Assembly (NCBI GenBank): GCA_016934015.1
Contig: JAFGTQ010000032.1
Span: forward strand, 1-64,000
Direction of reading: 5' to 3'
DNA: 64,000 nucleotides
From: Acholeplasmataceae bacterium
Lineage (GTDB): Bacteria; Bacillota_I; Bacilli_A; Acholeplasmatales; Acholeplasmataceae
Both the position numbers and the translations under genes were made by a program. The notes under the pieces were generated by a model. The model saw only the letters and a list, made by a program, of their open reading frames with translations, was not told the origin of the DNA and made no database searches. Positions 26,069 to 34,191 of this stretch are shown piece by piece. The number at the start of each line of letters is the position of its first letter. Positions within the stretch are counted from its first letter, which is position 1.

Positions 26069-26725
26069 TTATATTTTTTTGATAAAAATCATTTTCGCAG
26101 TTTTATAGCTTAAAACTAATTTTTGTGTTTTGTTTTCAATCGTCATTAAATGATTGAATTCATCTTTGTCTATAACTAAAAATTGATCATATAACCTAAT
26201 TTTTTGTTCATTCAAATAAATCAATAATTCCTTAACGTCCAAAACTCGTACAATTTCAAAAGAGTCGCCAATTTTTACTTCTAGCATCGTGTCATGATAG
26301 GTTTGCGCGCTTTTTCCTTTAAAATTTGGTATTGGATTTCCATGTTGACAGTATTGAGGATTCCCTAAATATGTGTCAAGCTTATTTAATAATTCATCAC
26401 TTGATGCATGTTCTAACATTTCAGCATCCTCGTGAACACTTTCCCATGAAAAACCTAATTTCATGGTTAAAAATACTTCCCAAAGTCGATGTGCACGAAT
26501 CATTTTAATTGCAATATTTTTTCCTTTTTGTGTCAGTTCAACACCACGATAAGGATAAAAAGTGACCAATTTTTTTGCGTCCAATCTTTTGATCATTTCA
26601 TTTACACTTTGATCAGTGTAATTGAAGCGTTCAGATAACTCATTAGTTTTTATAAGTTCAATATTTCGTTCAACAGTGAGTTCATAAATCGCTTTAATAT
26701 AGTCTTCTTCTGCTCGATTTCTCAT
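26069..26725 (-). CDS. DtxR/MntR-family metal-dependent regulator
   Basis: A 218-residue repressor with the three-domain DtxR layout: winged HTH (about 25-70, including RFNYTDQSVNEMIKRLDAKK), dimerisation domain with metal ligands, and a C-terminal SH3-like domain. Ligands matching the Mn2+ site of MntR are seen: D8 (EEDYIKAIYEL), H79 (RAHRLWEVF), E102, E105 and H106 (AEMLEHASSDEL). It therefore probably senses Mn2+ or Fe2+. It sits between the zip gene (seven-base gap) and two mgtE genes, downstream of a palindrome resembling DtxR operators, so autoregulation of the operon is inferred. Confidence 0.92.
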   Translation of the reverse strand: MRNRAEEDYIKAIYELTVERNIELIKTNELSERFNYTDQSVNEMIKRLDAKKLVTFYPYRGVELTQKGKNIAIKMIRAHRLWEVFLTMKLGFSWESVHEDAEMLEHASSDELLNKLDTYLGNPQYCQHGNPIPNFKGKSAQTYHDTMLEVKIGDSFEIVRVLDVKELLIYLNEQKIRLYDQFLVIDKDEFNHLMTIENKTQKLVLSYKTAKMIFIKKI

Positions 26726-26732
26726 ATTTACC

Positions 26733-27557
26733 TCAACTTAACGCAACATCTAGAATCATCATGATGATAAATCCTACCATGACACCAAATGTTGCATAAT
26801 GGGCACCTTTAGGTGTTTGTTTCTGTTGCGCTTCTGGAATCAATTCCTCAACAACTACATAAATCATTGCCCCTGCAGCAAAAGCTAATGCATAAGGCAA
26901 AATTGCGCGCATTTGAAGAACAAGTAGTGCACCTAATACTCCCGCAATAGGTTCAACAAATCCTGAAGATTGACCCCAAAAGAAGGCCTTACTCATAGAC
27001 ATCCCTTCTTGTCTTAAAGGAATAGAAACAGCAGCGCCTTCAGGAAAGTTTTGTAACCCAATCCCAATGGCTAAACCAATCGCTCCAAGAGTTGCTGATG
27101 TGATATCCCCTGTGACGTACTTTAAGGCACCGAATGCGACACCGACTGCAAGCCCCTCTGGAATATTATGTAGTGTCACGGCAAATACTAGTAAAATATT
27201 TCGTTTTAATTTAGTTGGTAAACCTTCTTTATCATGATTAAATCCAAAATGCATATGGGGGACAAGTTTATCTGCAATGTATAAAAATAACCCACCTAAT
27301 GCAAAACCAATCGCAACCACAAGCCAGGAAATAACTCCTTGTTCATCTGCCAAATCAATCGCAGGTGCTAAAAGTGACCAAAAACTAGCTGCAATCATAA
27401 CTCCAGATGCAAATCCCAAAATAAGATTAAAAACATTTCTATTGACGTGCTTAAAGAAAAATACAAGTGAAGCCCCAATGGCTGTGACTGAATATGTGAA
27501 GAGTGTGGCATATAATGCTTGTACCCATAAATCAAGACCCATAAACCAATTTAGCAT
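26733..27557 (-). CDS. ZIP-family metal transporter
   Basis: A 274-residue membrane protein with eight predicted helices. The metal-binding helices carry TLHNIPEGLAVGVAFG and LQNFPEGAAVSIPL, the signatures of the bacterial ZIP (ZupT/GufA-like) family that carries Zn2+, Fe2+, Mn2+ or Cd2+, and a short His-rich loop (VPHMHFGFNHD) lies before helix 4. The second motif has Asn-Phe-Pro-Glu as in GufA-type members. It is first in a four-gene operon with the MntR-like regulator and two MgtE genes, behind a consensus promoter and palindromic operator. Import of Mn2+ is a reasonable guess from the regulator. Confidence 0.92.
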   Translation of the reverse strand: MLNWFMGLDLWVQALYATLFTYSVTAIGASLVFFFKHVNRNVFNLILGFASGVMIAASFWSLLAPAIDLADEQGVISWLVVAIGFALGGLFLYIADKLVPHMHFGFNHDKEGLPTKLKRNILLVFAVTLHNIPEGLAVGVAFGALKYVTGDITSATLGAIGLAIGIGLQNFPEGAAVSIPLRQEGMSMSKAFFWGQSSGFVEPIAGVLGALLVLQMRAILPYALAFAAGAMIYVVVEELIPEAQQKQTPKGAHYATFGVMVGFIIMMILDVALS

Positions 27558-27573
27558 TTTATTAACTCCTTTT

Positions 27574-27589
27574 TTAAGGTTATCCTTAA
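27574..27589 (-). promoter_or_regulatory. Palindromic operator, probable DtxR-family binding site
   Basis: The perfect inverted repeat TTAAGG-TTAT-CCTTAA lies between the -10 and the ribosome site of the zip operon, about +4 to +19. It resembles the TTAGG..CCTAA half-sites known for DtxR/IdeR-type repressors. A bound repressor would block initiation or clearance. Confidence 0.7.
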
Positions 27590-27599
27590 TTCTAATTTA

Positions 27600-27628
27600 A
27601 GTATAGCATGCCTCTATAATCATGTCAA
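27600..27628 (-). promoter_or_regulatory. Promoter of the zip-dtxR-mgtE-mgtE operon
   Basis: Minus-strand TTGACA (27623-27628) and TATACT (27600-27605) are exactly 17 bases apart, with TGC before the -10. A near-consensus promoter suits control by a repressor. Confidence 0.9.
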
Positions 27629-27654
27629 TAAAAAAAGAGCCAACTCGGCTCTTT
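27629..27654 (-). terminator. Intrinsic terminator of ABC pair 2
   Basis: The minus-strand stem AAAGAGCC / GGCTCTTT with a five-base loop is followed by a run of T. It begins a few bases after the ABC stop codon and directly abuts the -35 of the zip operon. Confidence 0.87.
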
Positions 27655-27659
27655 CATCT

Positions 27660-29450
27660 TTAGGAAATAGTTTTATCCTCATATTGCAATTGATACAAAC
27701 TGTGATAAATACCTTTCTTCTTTAATAATTCTTGGTGACTTCCACTTTCTTTTATCTCGCCTTTTTGCATGACAATAATTCGATCTGCGTGCTGAATGGT
27801 TGATAATCGATGGGCGACAATTAACATTGTTGAGATGTTCATCATCTTTTCCATGGAAGCTTGAATGAGTTCCTCAGTTTCACTATCAATATTTGCAGTG
27901 GCTTCATCTAATATCATCAAACTTGGTTTATAAACGACTGCTCTTGCAAATGAAATAAGCTGACGTTGTCCACTTGAAAAGTTATTACCACGTTCTAATA
28001 CAACGTGTTCATAACCATCTGGAAGTTTTTCAATAAACGTATTTGCCCCAACATATTCACTAGCTTTTTTAATTTCTGATATCGTAATCGATTCATCTTT
28101 TAAAGATATATTTTCAGCAATCGTACCACTAAATAAGAAAACATCTTGTAACATTTGACCAATAAAACGTCTAAGTGAAGATCGCTTGATATCTTTCAAA
28201 TCAATACCATCAATCAAAATTTGACCTTTTTGAATGTCATAATTTCGAACCATCAAACTTAAGATTGTTGTTTTACCTGAACCTGTAGAACCGACAAATG
28301 CAACAGTTTCCCCAGGGTTTACTTTAAAACTCACACCTTTTAAAACCCATTCATTTGGAATATAAGAAAACCATACATCTCTAAATTCAATTGATCCTGA
28401 GAAAGAATCTAATTCAACTGCATCTTCTTTATCGGTTATTTCAGGCTTAGTATCTAATACGTCAAATATTTTTTCTGCACTTGCAAAAGCATTTTGAAGC
28501 GTATTAAATTGTTCAGCAAGTTGTTGAATTGGTTCAAAGAAATCACCGACATACATATAATATGAGAATAATAATCCATAAGTAAATAAAGGAACGGTCA
28601 TAACTTCTTGATAACCAACATATAAGACGATGATAATACCAACCATCGATAATAAATAAACCGTCGGTCGATAAATACCAAACACTAGTATTTCTTTTAA
28701 GTAACTATTTCTTAATTTTTTACTATGATCTAAAAATTCAAATCTTTTCTTCTTTTCTTGATTAAAGATTTGTGTCACTTTCATCCCCGATAAATTTTCG
28801 GATAAAAATGCATTAACTTCAGATACATTCGCACGAACACGTCGATAAGATGCTCTTGAGTACTTTCTAAAAAGCACGGATGCTAGGATCACAAGCGGAA
28901 TAACAAGCATAAGCCATAACGTTATCTTGTAGTTGATAATAAACAAAACAACAATAACAACCATCAGATACAAAACATTTCTGACAAGATTGACTGCAAC
29001 CGATGTGTACATTTCACCAATGGAGTTCGTATCGTTTGCGACTCTTGTCACAAGTTTTCCAACTGGTACTTGATTAATTTGACCAATGGACAAATTTTCA
29101 ATATGATTGAATACATCATTTCTAATGGTTACAACTGTTTTTTGTCCTATTTTTTGCAACATCATACTTTGAAAGTATTGAATGAGAAATGCAAAACCTA
29201 ATGCAATCACAAATACACCAGACATTAAGGCAACTTGAAAAATCTTTTCATCTTTGGTCATGATATCACTACCGACAACATCGACAGTTCTACCAATAAT
29301 ATAGGGTGGCAACAATTGGATTCCAATCATGACAAACATGAGTAATACAACAATCATAAATTGCGATTTATACGGTTTCATATAAGCAATTAATCGCTTT
29401 AAAACCTCTTTATCGCTACGCTCTCTCGTGTTATCCTTGAAGTCCTTCAT
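27660..29450 (-). CDS. ABC exporter half-transporter, consensus ATPase subunit (pair 2)
   Basis: A 596-residue fused membrane/ATPase protein. Six helices are followed by Walker A GSTGSGKTT, signature FSSGQRQL, Walker B LMILDEATANID with catalytic Glu, and switch His in VAHRLSTI. The ATG at 29450 follows AGGAGG by eight bases; it overlaps the previous gene by 20 bases, so a longer frame from 29471 is rejected. With its partner it should form an asymmetric exporter of drugs, lipids or peptides; no substrate can be inferred. A terminator follows. Confidence 0.92.
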   Translation of the reverse strand: MKDFKDNTRERSDKEVLKRLIAYMKPYKSQFMIVVLLMFVMIGIQLLPPYIIGRTVDVVGSDIMTKDEKIFQVALMSGVFVIALGFAFLIQYFQSMMLQKIGQKTVVTIRNDVFNHIENLSIGQINQVPVGKLVTRVANDTNSIGEMYTSVAVNLVRNVLYLMVVIVVLFIINYKITLWLMLVIPLVILASVLFRKYSRASYRRVRANVSEVNAFLSENLSGMKVTQIFNQEKKKRFEFLDHSKKLRNSYLKEILVFGIYRPTVYLLSMVGIIIVLYVGYQEVMTVPLFTYGLLFSYYMYVGDFFEPIQQLAEQFNTLQNAFASAEKIFDVLDTKPEITDKEDAVELDSFSGSIEFRDVWFSYIPNEWVLKGVSFKVNPGETVAFVGSTGSGKTTILSLMVRNYDIQKGQILIDGIDLKDIKRSSLRRFIGQMLQDVFLFSGTIAENISLKDESITISEIKKASEYVGANTFIEKLPDGYEHVVLERGNNFSSGQRQLISFARAVVYKPSLMILDEATANIDSETEELIQASMEKMMNISTMLIVAHRLSTIQHADRIIVMQKGEIKESGSHQELLKKKGIYHSLYQLQYEDKTIS

Positions 29451-31209
29451 GATTGTCACCTCCTTCGACAATCGTTTCTAGTTGTTGACGACGAACCATG
29501 TCTTGATACAAAGGACTTGTCTTCATGAGCTCTTTATGATTACCAACATCAACTATTTCTCCTTGATCAAGTAAAATGATTTTATCCATTTTTTTAACAG
29601 TAGAAATACGATGTGCAATAAAAATCGTGGTTTTGCCTTTTCGGATTTGATGAAGATTACGAATAATTGATTCTTCTGTTTTTGTATCAACTGCAGACAC
29701 TGAATCATCCAAGATCAAAATTTCTGGATCTTTTGATAAAGCTCTTGCGATGCTGATTCTTTGTTTCTGTCCGCCGGATACGGTAACGCCACGCTCACCA
29801 AGCATTGTTTCAAATCCATCTTTAAATTCAATAATATTATCATAGACATCAGCTAATCTTGCGGATTCTTCAACTTTTGTTAAATCAGGTTTATCATATG
29901 CGAACCCGATATTGTTTCGAATCGTTTCAGAAAATAGAAAGTTATCTTGAGGAACATAACCTATCGCTTCTCTCACAGAATCTAATGTTAAATCCATGAT
30001 GTCGTAATTATCGATAAAAAGCTGACCTTTTTCAAGATTATAAATTCTTAAGAATAAATCAACTAAACTACTCTTTCCACTACCTGTTCTACCAAGAATT
30101 CCAACCATTTCACCTTGCTTTATCTCAAATGAGACATTTTTCAAAACAGGTGAATCTCCATCAGGATATTTGAATGTTAAATTCTTTAATGTTATTGCAC
30201 CTTTTAAACCTTTAACAGGTTTCGCATCATTTAAATCATAAACTTCATATGGATGATCCAAGAATTTTGTGATTCTTTCTGCTGAGGCTTTTGCTTGTCC
30301 TTGAATTTGCATAAATTGTGATAATGCCATGACTGGCCAAATAAGTGAGAAGAAATAACTGATGTACTCCGTTAATTGTCCTGCTGTTAAGCCTGTTTGA
30401 TCACGATTAATAACAAGTAAACTACCAAATAATACAATCGATAATATCACGAGATTAATAGCCGCACCTACAATTATGTTGATGATGACAACATATTTAA
30501 CAAATAAAATATGCTTATCATATAAATCTTCATTTTTCTTTTGAAAAAACATGTATTCTTTGATTTCTCTAACGAAAGCTTTAATGACAGTAATTCCTGA
30601 AAAGTTTTCTTGAGTAAAATCACTTAATTTTTCAAAAGCTTCTTGTCGAATTTTAAATTTCTTCGATATTTGTTTTCGTATGAAAATCATTATGACTAAT
30701 AATACAAGCATCGGTATGGACGCATATAGTGTCAATGTACTATTTAAATTAGCCATACGGTACAACGAAAAACCGCCTAAAACTAATCCATCAACAACCA
30801 TTAAAATCCCTGGTCCAAATGTCATACGGATTGCTTCCAAATCATTAATGAAATAGGTCATGAGTCCGCCAACTTTTTCTTGGCTGTAAAAACTTTGTGA
30901 GAGTTTTGTTGCGTGTGTGAACATGACATTTCTTAATCGAAACTCTATGCGTCTTGAAGCCCCAAATATCGTATAGCGCCATAAAAAGCGACCAATTGTA
31001 ATCGCTATGGCTAAAAATCCAATATTTTTAATTGATGCTAAAATAAATGCTTCGTCCGGAGTTGGTGATTTCAGTGCATCGATAATGCCACCGACAAGTT
31101 TAGGTATGTCGAGCTGTATCCAATCTACTAAAACTAGAACAGCAATCCCTAAGATAAAGAGATGCCCAAAAATAAAATAATACTTTCTAAAATGCTTACC
31201 AAATAACAT
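29431..31209 (-). CDS. ABC exporter half-transporter, degenerate ATPase subunit (pair 2)
   Basis: A 592-residue half-transporter. The membrane domain is followed by Walker A GRTGSGKSS, signature VSGGQKQRIS and switch His in IAHRIST. Walker B ends LILDDSVSAVDT, with Asp in place of the catalytic Glu, marking a degenerate site. It precedes and overlaps the consensus partner. AAGGTGGG precedes the ATG. Upstream on the same strand is a DUF2089/SHOCT operon, separated by a hairpin; a regulatory link is possible but unproven. Confidence 0.92.
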   Translation of the reverse strand: MLFGKHFRKYYFIFGHLFILGIAVLVLVDWIQLDIPKLVGGIIDALKSPTPDEAFILASIKNIGFLAIAITIGRFLWRYTIFGASRRIEFRLRNVMFTHATKLSQSFYSQEKVGGLMTYFINDLEAIRMTFGPGILMVVDGLVLGGFSLYRMANLNSTLTLYASIPMLVLLVIMIFIRKQISKKFKIRQEAFEKLSDFTQENFSGITVIKAFVREIKEYMFFQKKNEDLYDKHILFVKYVVIINIIVGAAINLVILSIVLFGSLLVINRDQTGLTAGQLTEYISYFFSLIWPVMALSQFMQIQGQAKASAERITKFLDHPYEVYDLNDAKPVKGLKGAITLKNLTFKYPDGDSPVLKNVSFEIKQGEMVGILGRTGSGKSSLVDLFLRIYNLEKGQLFIDNYDIMDLTLDSVREAIGYVPQDNFLFSETIRNNIGFAYDKPDLTKVEESARLADVYDNIIEFKDGFETMLGERGVTVSGGQKQRISIARALSKDPEILILDDSVSAVDTKTEESIIRNLHQIRKGKTTIFIAHRISTVKKMDKIILLDQGEIVDVGNHKELMKTSPLYQDMVRRQQLETIVEGGDNHEGLQG

Positions 31210-31244
31210 AATTGCGACCCACCTTGTTGTAATATTTATCGCAA

Positions 31245-31269
31245 TAAAGGCGCTTCATCGAAGCGCTCT
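31245..31269 (-). terminator. Hairpin after the SHOCT-domain gene
   Basis: GCGCTTC / GAAGCGC with an ATC loop lies 25 bases after the SHOCT-domain gene and 35 bases before the pair-2 ABC start. The U-tract (CCTTTATT) is weak, so read-through into the ABC genes is likely. Confidence 0.6.
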
Positions 31270-31293
31270 ATTGTTTTATCCTTTAAATATTTA

Positions 31294-31683
31294 TTATTCT
31301 ACGATAATTCTAACCTTATCGCCATCGGCTGAATCCACAGTGACAATTTCACCGACAACTCCACTATTGATCATATCAAGAAGTGCATCAATATCAATAT
31401 CATTGTCTGAAAGATTCACGTTAAATTTACCCGTCTTTAATAGTTTAGCAAATTCAACAGGAATTTGCACTCTAACTTTATCGCCATCTTCAGAATCTAC
31501 TAAGATTTTTAGCATTCTGAATGGAGCTTTTTTCTGATTAACGACAACCGATTCAGCTCTCATTCCTTCATCTGATTTATCCATTGCTGATAATAACTTT
31601 TCAGCTTCATCGGCAGAGATAATTCCTTTTGATAATAATTCTAACACTTTCATTCTTTCTTCTTTTAAATTTTCTTTTGACAT
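31294..31683 (-). CDS. SHOCT-like domain protein with duplicated beta unit
   Basis: A 129-residue cytosolic protein. The N-terminal segment EERMKVLELLSKGIISADEA matches the SHOCT-like / YvlB N-terminal oligomerisation helix pair. The rest holds two similar acidic beta units, VDSEDGDKVRVQIPVE and VDSADGDKVRIIVE, joined by a predicted amphipathic segment. The second ATG (31683) is chosen, as GAGGTG is spaced correctly for it. Genes of this type are found with PspC-, LiaF- or DUF2089-like envelope-stress proteins; function unknown. It is last in a three-gene operon after the DUF2089 gene. Confidence 0.75.
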   Translation of the reverse strand: MSKENLKEERMKVLELLSKGIISADEAEKLLSAMDKSDEGMRAESVVVNQKKAPFRMLKILVDSEDGDKVRVQIPVEFAKLLKTGKFNVNLSDNDIDIDALLDMINSGVVGEIVTVDSADGDKVRIIVE

Positions 31684-31696
31684 TTTCATTCACCTC

Positions 31697-32119
31697 TTAC
31701 TTATTTTTCTTTAAAGCTTCTAAAGCTTCATTCACGGTCATTTGACCTTTTTCAATAGATTCTAAGATTGTTTGTTTAATCTGATTTTTTAAATCTTTCT
31801 TGTTTTCCTTATCCTTAATTAATTCTTCATCATCATCAGGTTCTACAGAATATCCCAGACCAACGATGACTTCATCAAGCATCTTTTTAACTGTTGGATA
31901 GCTAATATTCAATTCTTTTTCAATTGTTTTAATGTTCCCACGATTTTTAACAAAAATCTCAATAAAATACAATTTTTCAGTTTCTAAGTAATTAAACTTT
32001 GAAAGTGAAAACGTCCCTGTTAATTCGGTATCACAATGTTCACAATGTAACTTAACAACATTTAATTCATGTTTACAAACAGGGCAAGTAGTTAATACTG
32101 GATGTTTTTTTTGATTCAT
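31697..32119 (-). CDS. DUF2089 protein: zinc ribbon plus HTH
   Basis: A 140-residue protein. A zinc ribbon at the N-terminus has two CxxC pairs (TTCPVCKHEL, HCEHCDTEL). A helix-turn-helix follows in EKELNISYPTVKKMLDEVI, then an acidic linker and a C-terminal SHOCT-like helix pair (ILESIEKGQMTVNEALEAL) similar to the N-terminus of the next gene. DUF2089 proteins are thought to be DNA-binding regulators; no target is known. The shared helix pair suggests that this protein and the SHOCT-domain protein bind one another. AAAGGAG precedes the ATG. Confidence 0.8.
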   Translation of the reverse strand: MNQKKHPVLTTCPVCKHELNVVKLHCEHCDTELTGTFSLSKFNYLETEKLYFIEIFVKNRGNIKTIEKELNISYPTVKKMLDEVIVGLGYSVEPDDDEELIKDKENKKDLKNQIKQTILESIEKGQMTVNEALEALKKNK

Positions 32120-32133
32120 TTTACTCTCTCCTT

Positions 32134-32487
32134 TTATATGGTTTTAATTAATACTTTCACTTGATCTTGAGTTTTGACATCCACTCTTGATCCTCTAATC
32201 ATCATAAGGTCCAACATTTCTTTGAACGTAATTGGAATTTCATCAGATAACTTTTGATTTCCACGTTTTTTTAAAACAAGTTTTACAATCCATAGAGGAA
32301 TAGGTAAGAATAATAGAATTTTTAAAAATGCATTGACACCTTTTTCTTCAGGGATTGATATGCTCATTTTCACAAAATGTGCACGTCTTGGTTTTCGTTC
32401 CTTTTGTTTTTTATATAGCATTTGGTATGCCTTCTTTAAATGAATCTTCTTTTGTTCAAGTTGATTAAGCACTTCATATTGTGTCAT
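32134..32487 (-). CDS. Hypothetical protein with one membrane segment, SHOCT/DUF2089 operon
   Basis: A 117-residue protein not recognised as a known family. The first 20 residues (YEVLNQLEQKKIHLKKAYQM) look like another short helix pair of the SHOCT kind. A very basic stretch (KKQKERKPRRAH) and a hydrophobic segment with prolines (FLKILLFLPIPLWIVKLVL) follow, then a C-terminal domain ending VDVKTQDQVKVLIKTI. That C-terminal beta strand resembles the repeat unit of the SHOCT-domain gene. It is first in the operon, behind a consensus promoter; it may place the complex at the membrane, which is inference. Confidence 0.7.
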   Translation of the reverse strand: MTQYEVLNQLEQKKIHLKKAYQMLYKKQKERKPRRAHFVKMSISIPEEKGVNAFLKILLFLPIPLWIVKLVLKKRGNQKLSDEIPITFKEMLDLMMIRGSRVDVKTQDQVKVLIKTI

Positions 32488-32527
32488 TTAATCACGACCT
32501 TTGTTTAATTTTTTAATTTACACCTTG

Positions 32528-32556
32528 ATTATATTAAACATTTTCAATATTGTCAA
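32528..32556 (-). promoter_or_regulatory. Consensus promoter of the DUF2089/SHOCT operon
   Basis: Minus-strand TTGACA (32551-32556) and TATAAT (32528-32533) are exactly 17 bases apart, 40 bases before the first gene. Confidence 0.9.
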
Positions 32557-32612
32557 TACTTTTTTTATAAAAAATTAAAAATATTTATTTTTTGATTAAT
32601 TTTTTTAACCTC

Positions 32613-32641
32613 TTGTTAAATATTTTGAATTTAAGTATAAT
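32613..32641 (+). promoter_or_regulatory. Promoter of pepT
   Basis: TTGTTA (32613-32618) and TATAAT (32636-32641) are 17 bases apart and 33 bases before the pepT ATG. It diverges from the DUF2089 operon promoter. Confidence 0.8.
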
Positions 32642-32673
32642 AGAACCGAGAAAACGAGAGGAGTTACACATAC

Positions 32674-33894
32674 ATGGATTATCTAATTGAGCGTTTCTTG
32701 CGTTATGTGAAAATCGACACACAATCAGATCATGAAACGCATACTCATCCTTCAACGGAAAAACAAAAAGATTTAAGTCGTTTATTATTAAAAGAATTAC
32801 AAGAAATGGGTATTAAATCACACCTCGACCAATTTGGTTATGTTTATGGTTTAATTCCAAAGAATAAAGAAAATGCGCGTGCGCTAGGATTTATCGCGCA
32901 CGTGGATACATCACCCGATGCTCCTGGAGCAAATGTTAATCCGAGAATTATAAAAAACTATCAAGGCGAAACCATTAAACTTAATGATTCGCTATCGATG
33001 CATCCCAATGAATTCCCAAGTTTATCACGTGTTATTGGTGATGATATCATTGTTACCGATGGAAATACCTTACTTGGTGCAGATGACAAATGTGGAGTTG
33101 CTGAAATTATGGAACTTGCACGTTACTTTGTCGAAAACCCGAATGAACCTCATGGCGATATTTATATTTGCTTTACACCTGATGAAGAAATCGGGGAAGG
33201 TGCTAATCACTTTGATTATGACTATTTTAAAGCGGATTTTGCATATACTTCAGATGGCAGTGAAGTTGGTGGTATTGAATATGAAAACTTTAATGCAGCA
33301 ACTGCAAGAATATCGTTTATAGGTAAAAGCATTCATCCAGGTTCAGCTAAACTTAAAATGGTCAATGCACTTCATTTGGCAATGGAATTTCACTCACTTC
33401 TTCCAGCATTTTACAATCCAGCATTCACCGAAAACTACGAAGGCTTTAATCACCTAACTGGTTTGAAAGGTGAAGTGGAAAAAGCGTTTAGCAATTATAT
33501 TATTCGAAATCATAATTTAAGTAAATTTGATTTACAAAAGAAAGACTTTATACGCATTATGAATTATATGAACGACAAATATTGCTACGAAGCTGTAAGT
33601 TTAGTCATTAAAGATAGTTATTTCAATATGTATGAAAAACTTAAAGATCATATGTATATCATCGAACTCGCAGAACAAGCAATAAAAAATGCAGGTGTTA
33701 CACCATTTGCATCGCCAATTCGTGGCGGTACAGATGGCGCAAGACTAACTTATGAAGGTCTTTTATGCCCTAATTTAGGAACAGGTGGTTATCAGTTCCA
33801 CGGTCGCTTAGAATTCGCATCGATTCAACAAATGCACCAAGCAGTTAAAATCTTAATTGAAATCGTAAGATTGTCTGCAACTCAAAAAAAATAA
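32674..33894 (+). CDS. pepT: Peptidase T (tripeptide aminopeptidase)
   Basis: A 406-residue M20-family dizinc peptidase that removes the N-terminal residue of tripeptides in the cytosol. Metal and catalytic motifs are seen in order: FIAHVDTSPD, LLGADDKCGVAEIME, FTPDEEIGEGANHFD, YTSDGSEVGGIEYENFNA and IRGGTDGARLTYEG. The N-terminus MDYLIERFLRYVKIDTQSD is typical of PepT. GAGGAG lies 11 bases upstream of the ATG. It is monocistronic, with its own promoter and a terminator, on the minority strand. Confidence 0.96.
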   Translation: MDYLIERFLRYVKIDTQSDHETHTHPSTEKQKDLSRLLLKELQEMGIKSHLDQFGYVYGLIPKNKENARALGFIAHVDTSPDAPGANVNPRIIKNYQGETIKLNDSLSMHPNEFPSLSRVIGDDIIVTDGNTLLGADDKCGVAEIMELARYFVENPNEPHGDIYICFTPDEEIGEGANHFDYDYFKADFAYTSDGSEVGGIEYENFNAATARISFIGKSIHPGSAKLKMVNALHLAMEFHSLLPAFYNPAFTENYEGFNHLTGLKGEVEKAFSNYIIRNHNLSKFDLQKKDFIRIMNYMNDKYCYEAVSLVIKDSYFNMYEKLKDHMYIIELAEQAIKNAGVTPFASPIRGGTDGARLTYEGLLCPNLGTGGYQFHGRLEFASIQQMHQAVKILIEIVRLSATQKK

Positions 33895-33915
33895 GGACCT
33901 CCAAAGGTCCTTTTG
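33893..33915. terminator. Terminator of pepT, bidirectional
   Basis: The stem AAGGACCT / AGGTCCTT with a four-base loop is flanked by A-rich and TTTT tracts and overlaps the pepT stop. It also faces the end of the convergent 3-TM gene. Confidence 0.83.
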
Positions 33916-33918
33916 TTT

Positions 33919-34191
33919 TCAATAATAAAGACTAATAAGTGGAACTATTATTATTCCAAGTATAAACATAATTTTAGTTGATAAATTTAACTCATTAAAG
34001 TCTTTTTTGTAGAGTCTACGTGTAAATAAAATTGATAATGAGATATAGGATAATAAAATGAATGAAACAATCGAATATAAGATTTTCATTCCAATAGGTG
34101 CAGCAAATTCAATTCGGTTATAGCTTAAATAATTGATAAACCCATACCAAACAAATCCAATACCTACATATATTTTTTTTATGATTGCCAT
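33919..34191 (-). CDS. Small membrane protein, three predicted helices, unknown
   Basis: A 90-residue protein that I do not recognise. Three hydrophobic segments are visible at about 5-20, 33-57 and 71-89, separated by short charged loops (SYNRIEFAAP, TRRLYKKDFNELN). It overlaps the end of the Sel1-repeat gene by 13 bases, so it is co-translated with it, and both are likely parts of one function. The ATG at 34191 lies within the last codons of the Sel1 gene. Composition is like its neighbours. Confidence 0.6.
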   Translation of the reverse strand: MAIIKKIYVGIGFVWYGFINYLSYNRIEFAAPIGMKILYSIVSFILLSYISLSILFTRRLYKKDFNELNLSTKIMFILGIIIVPLISLYY

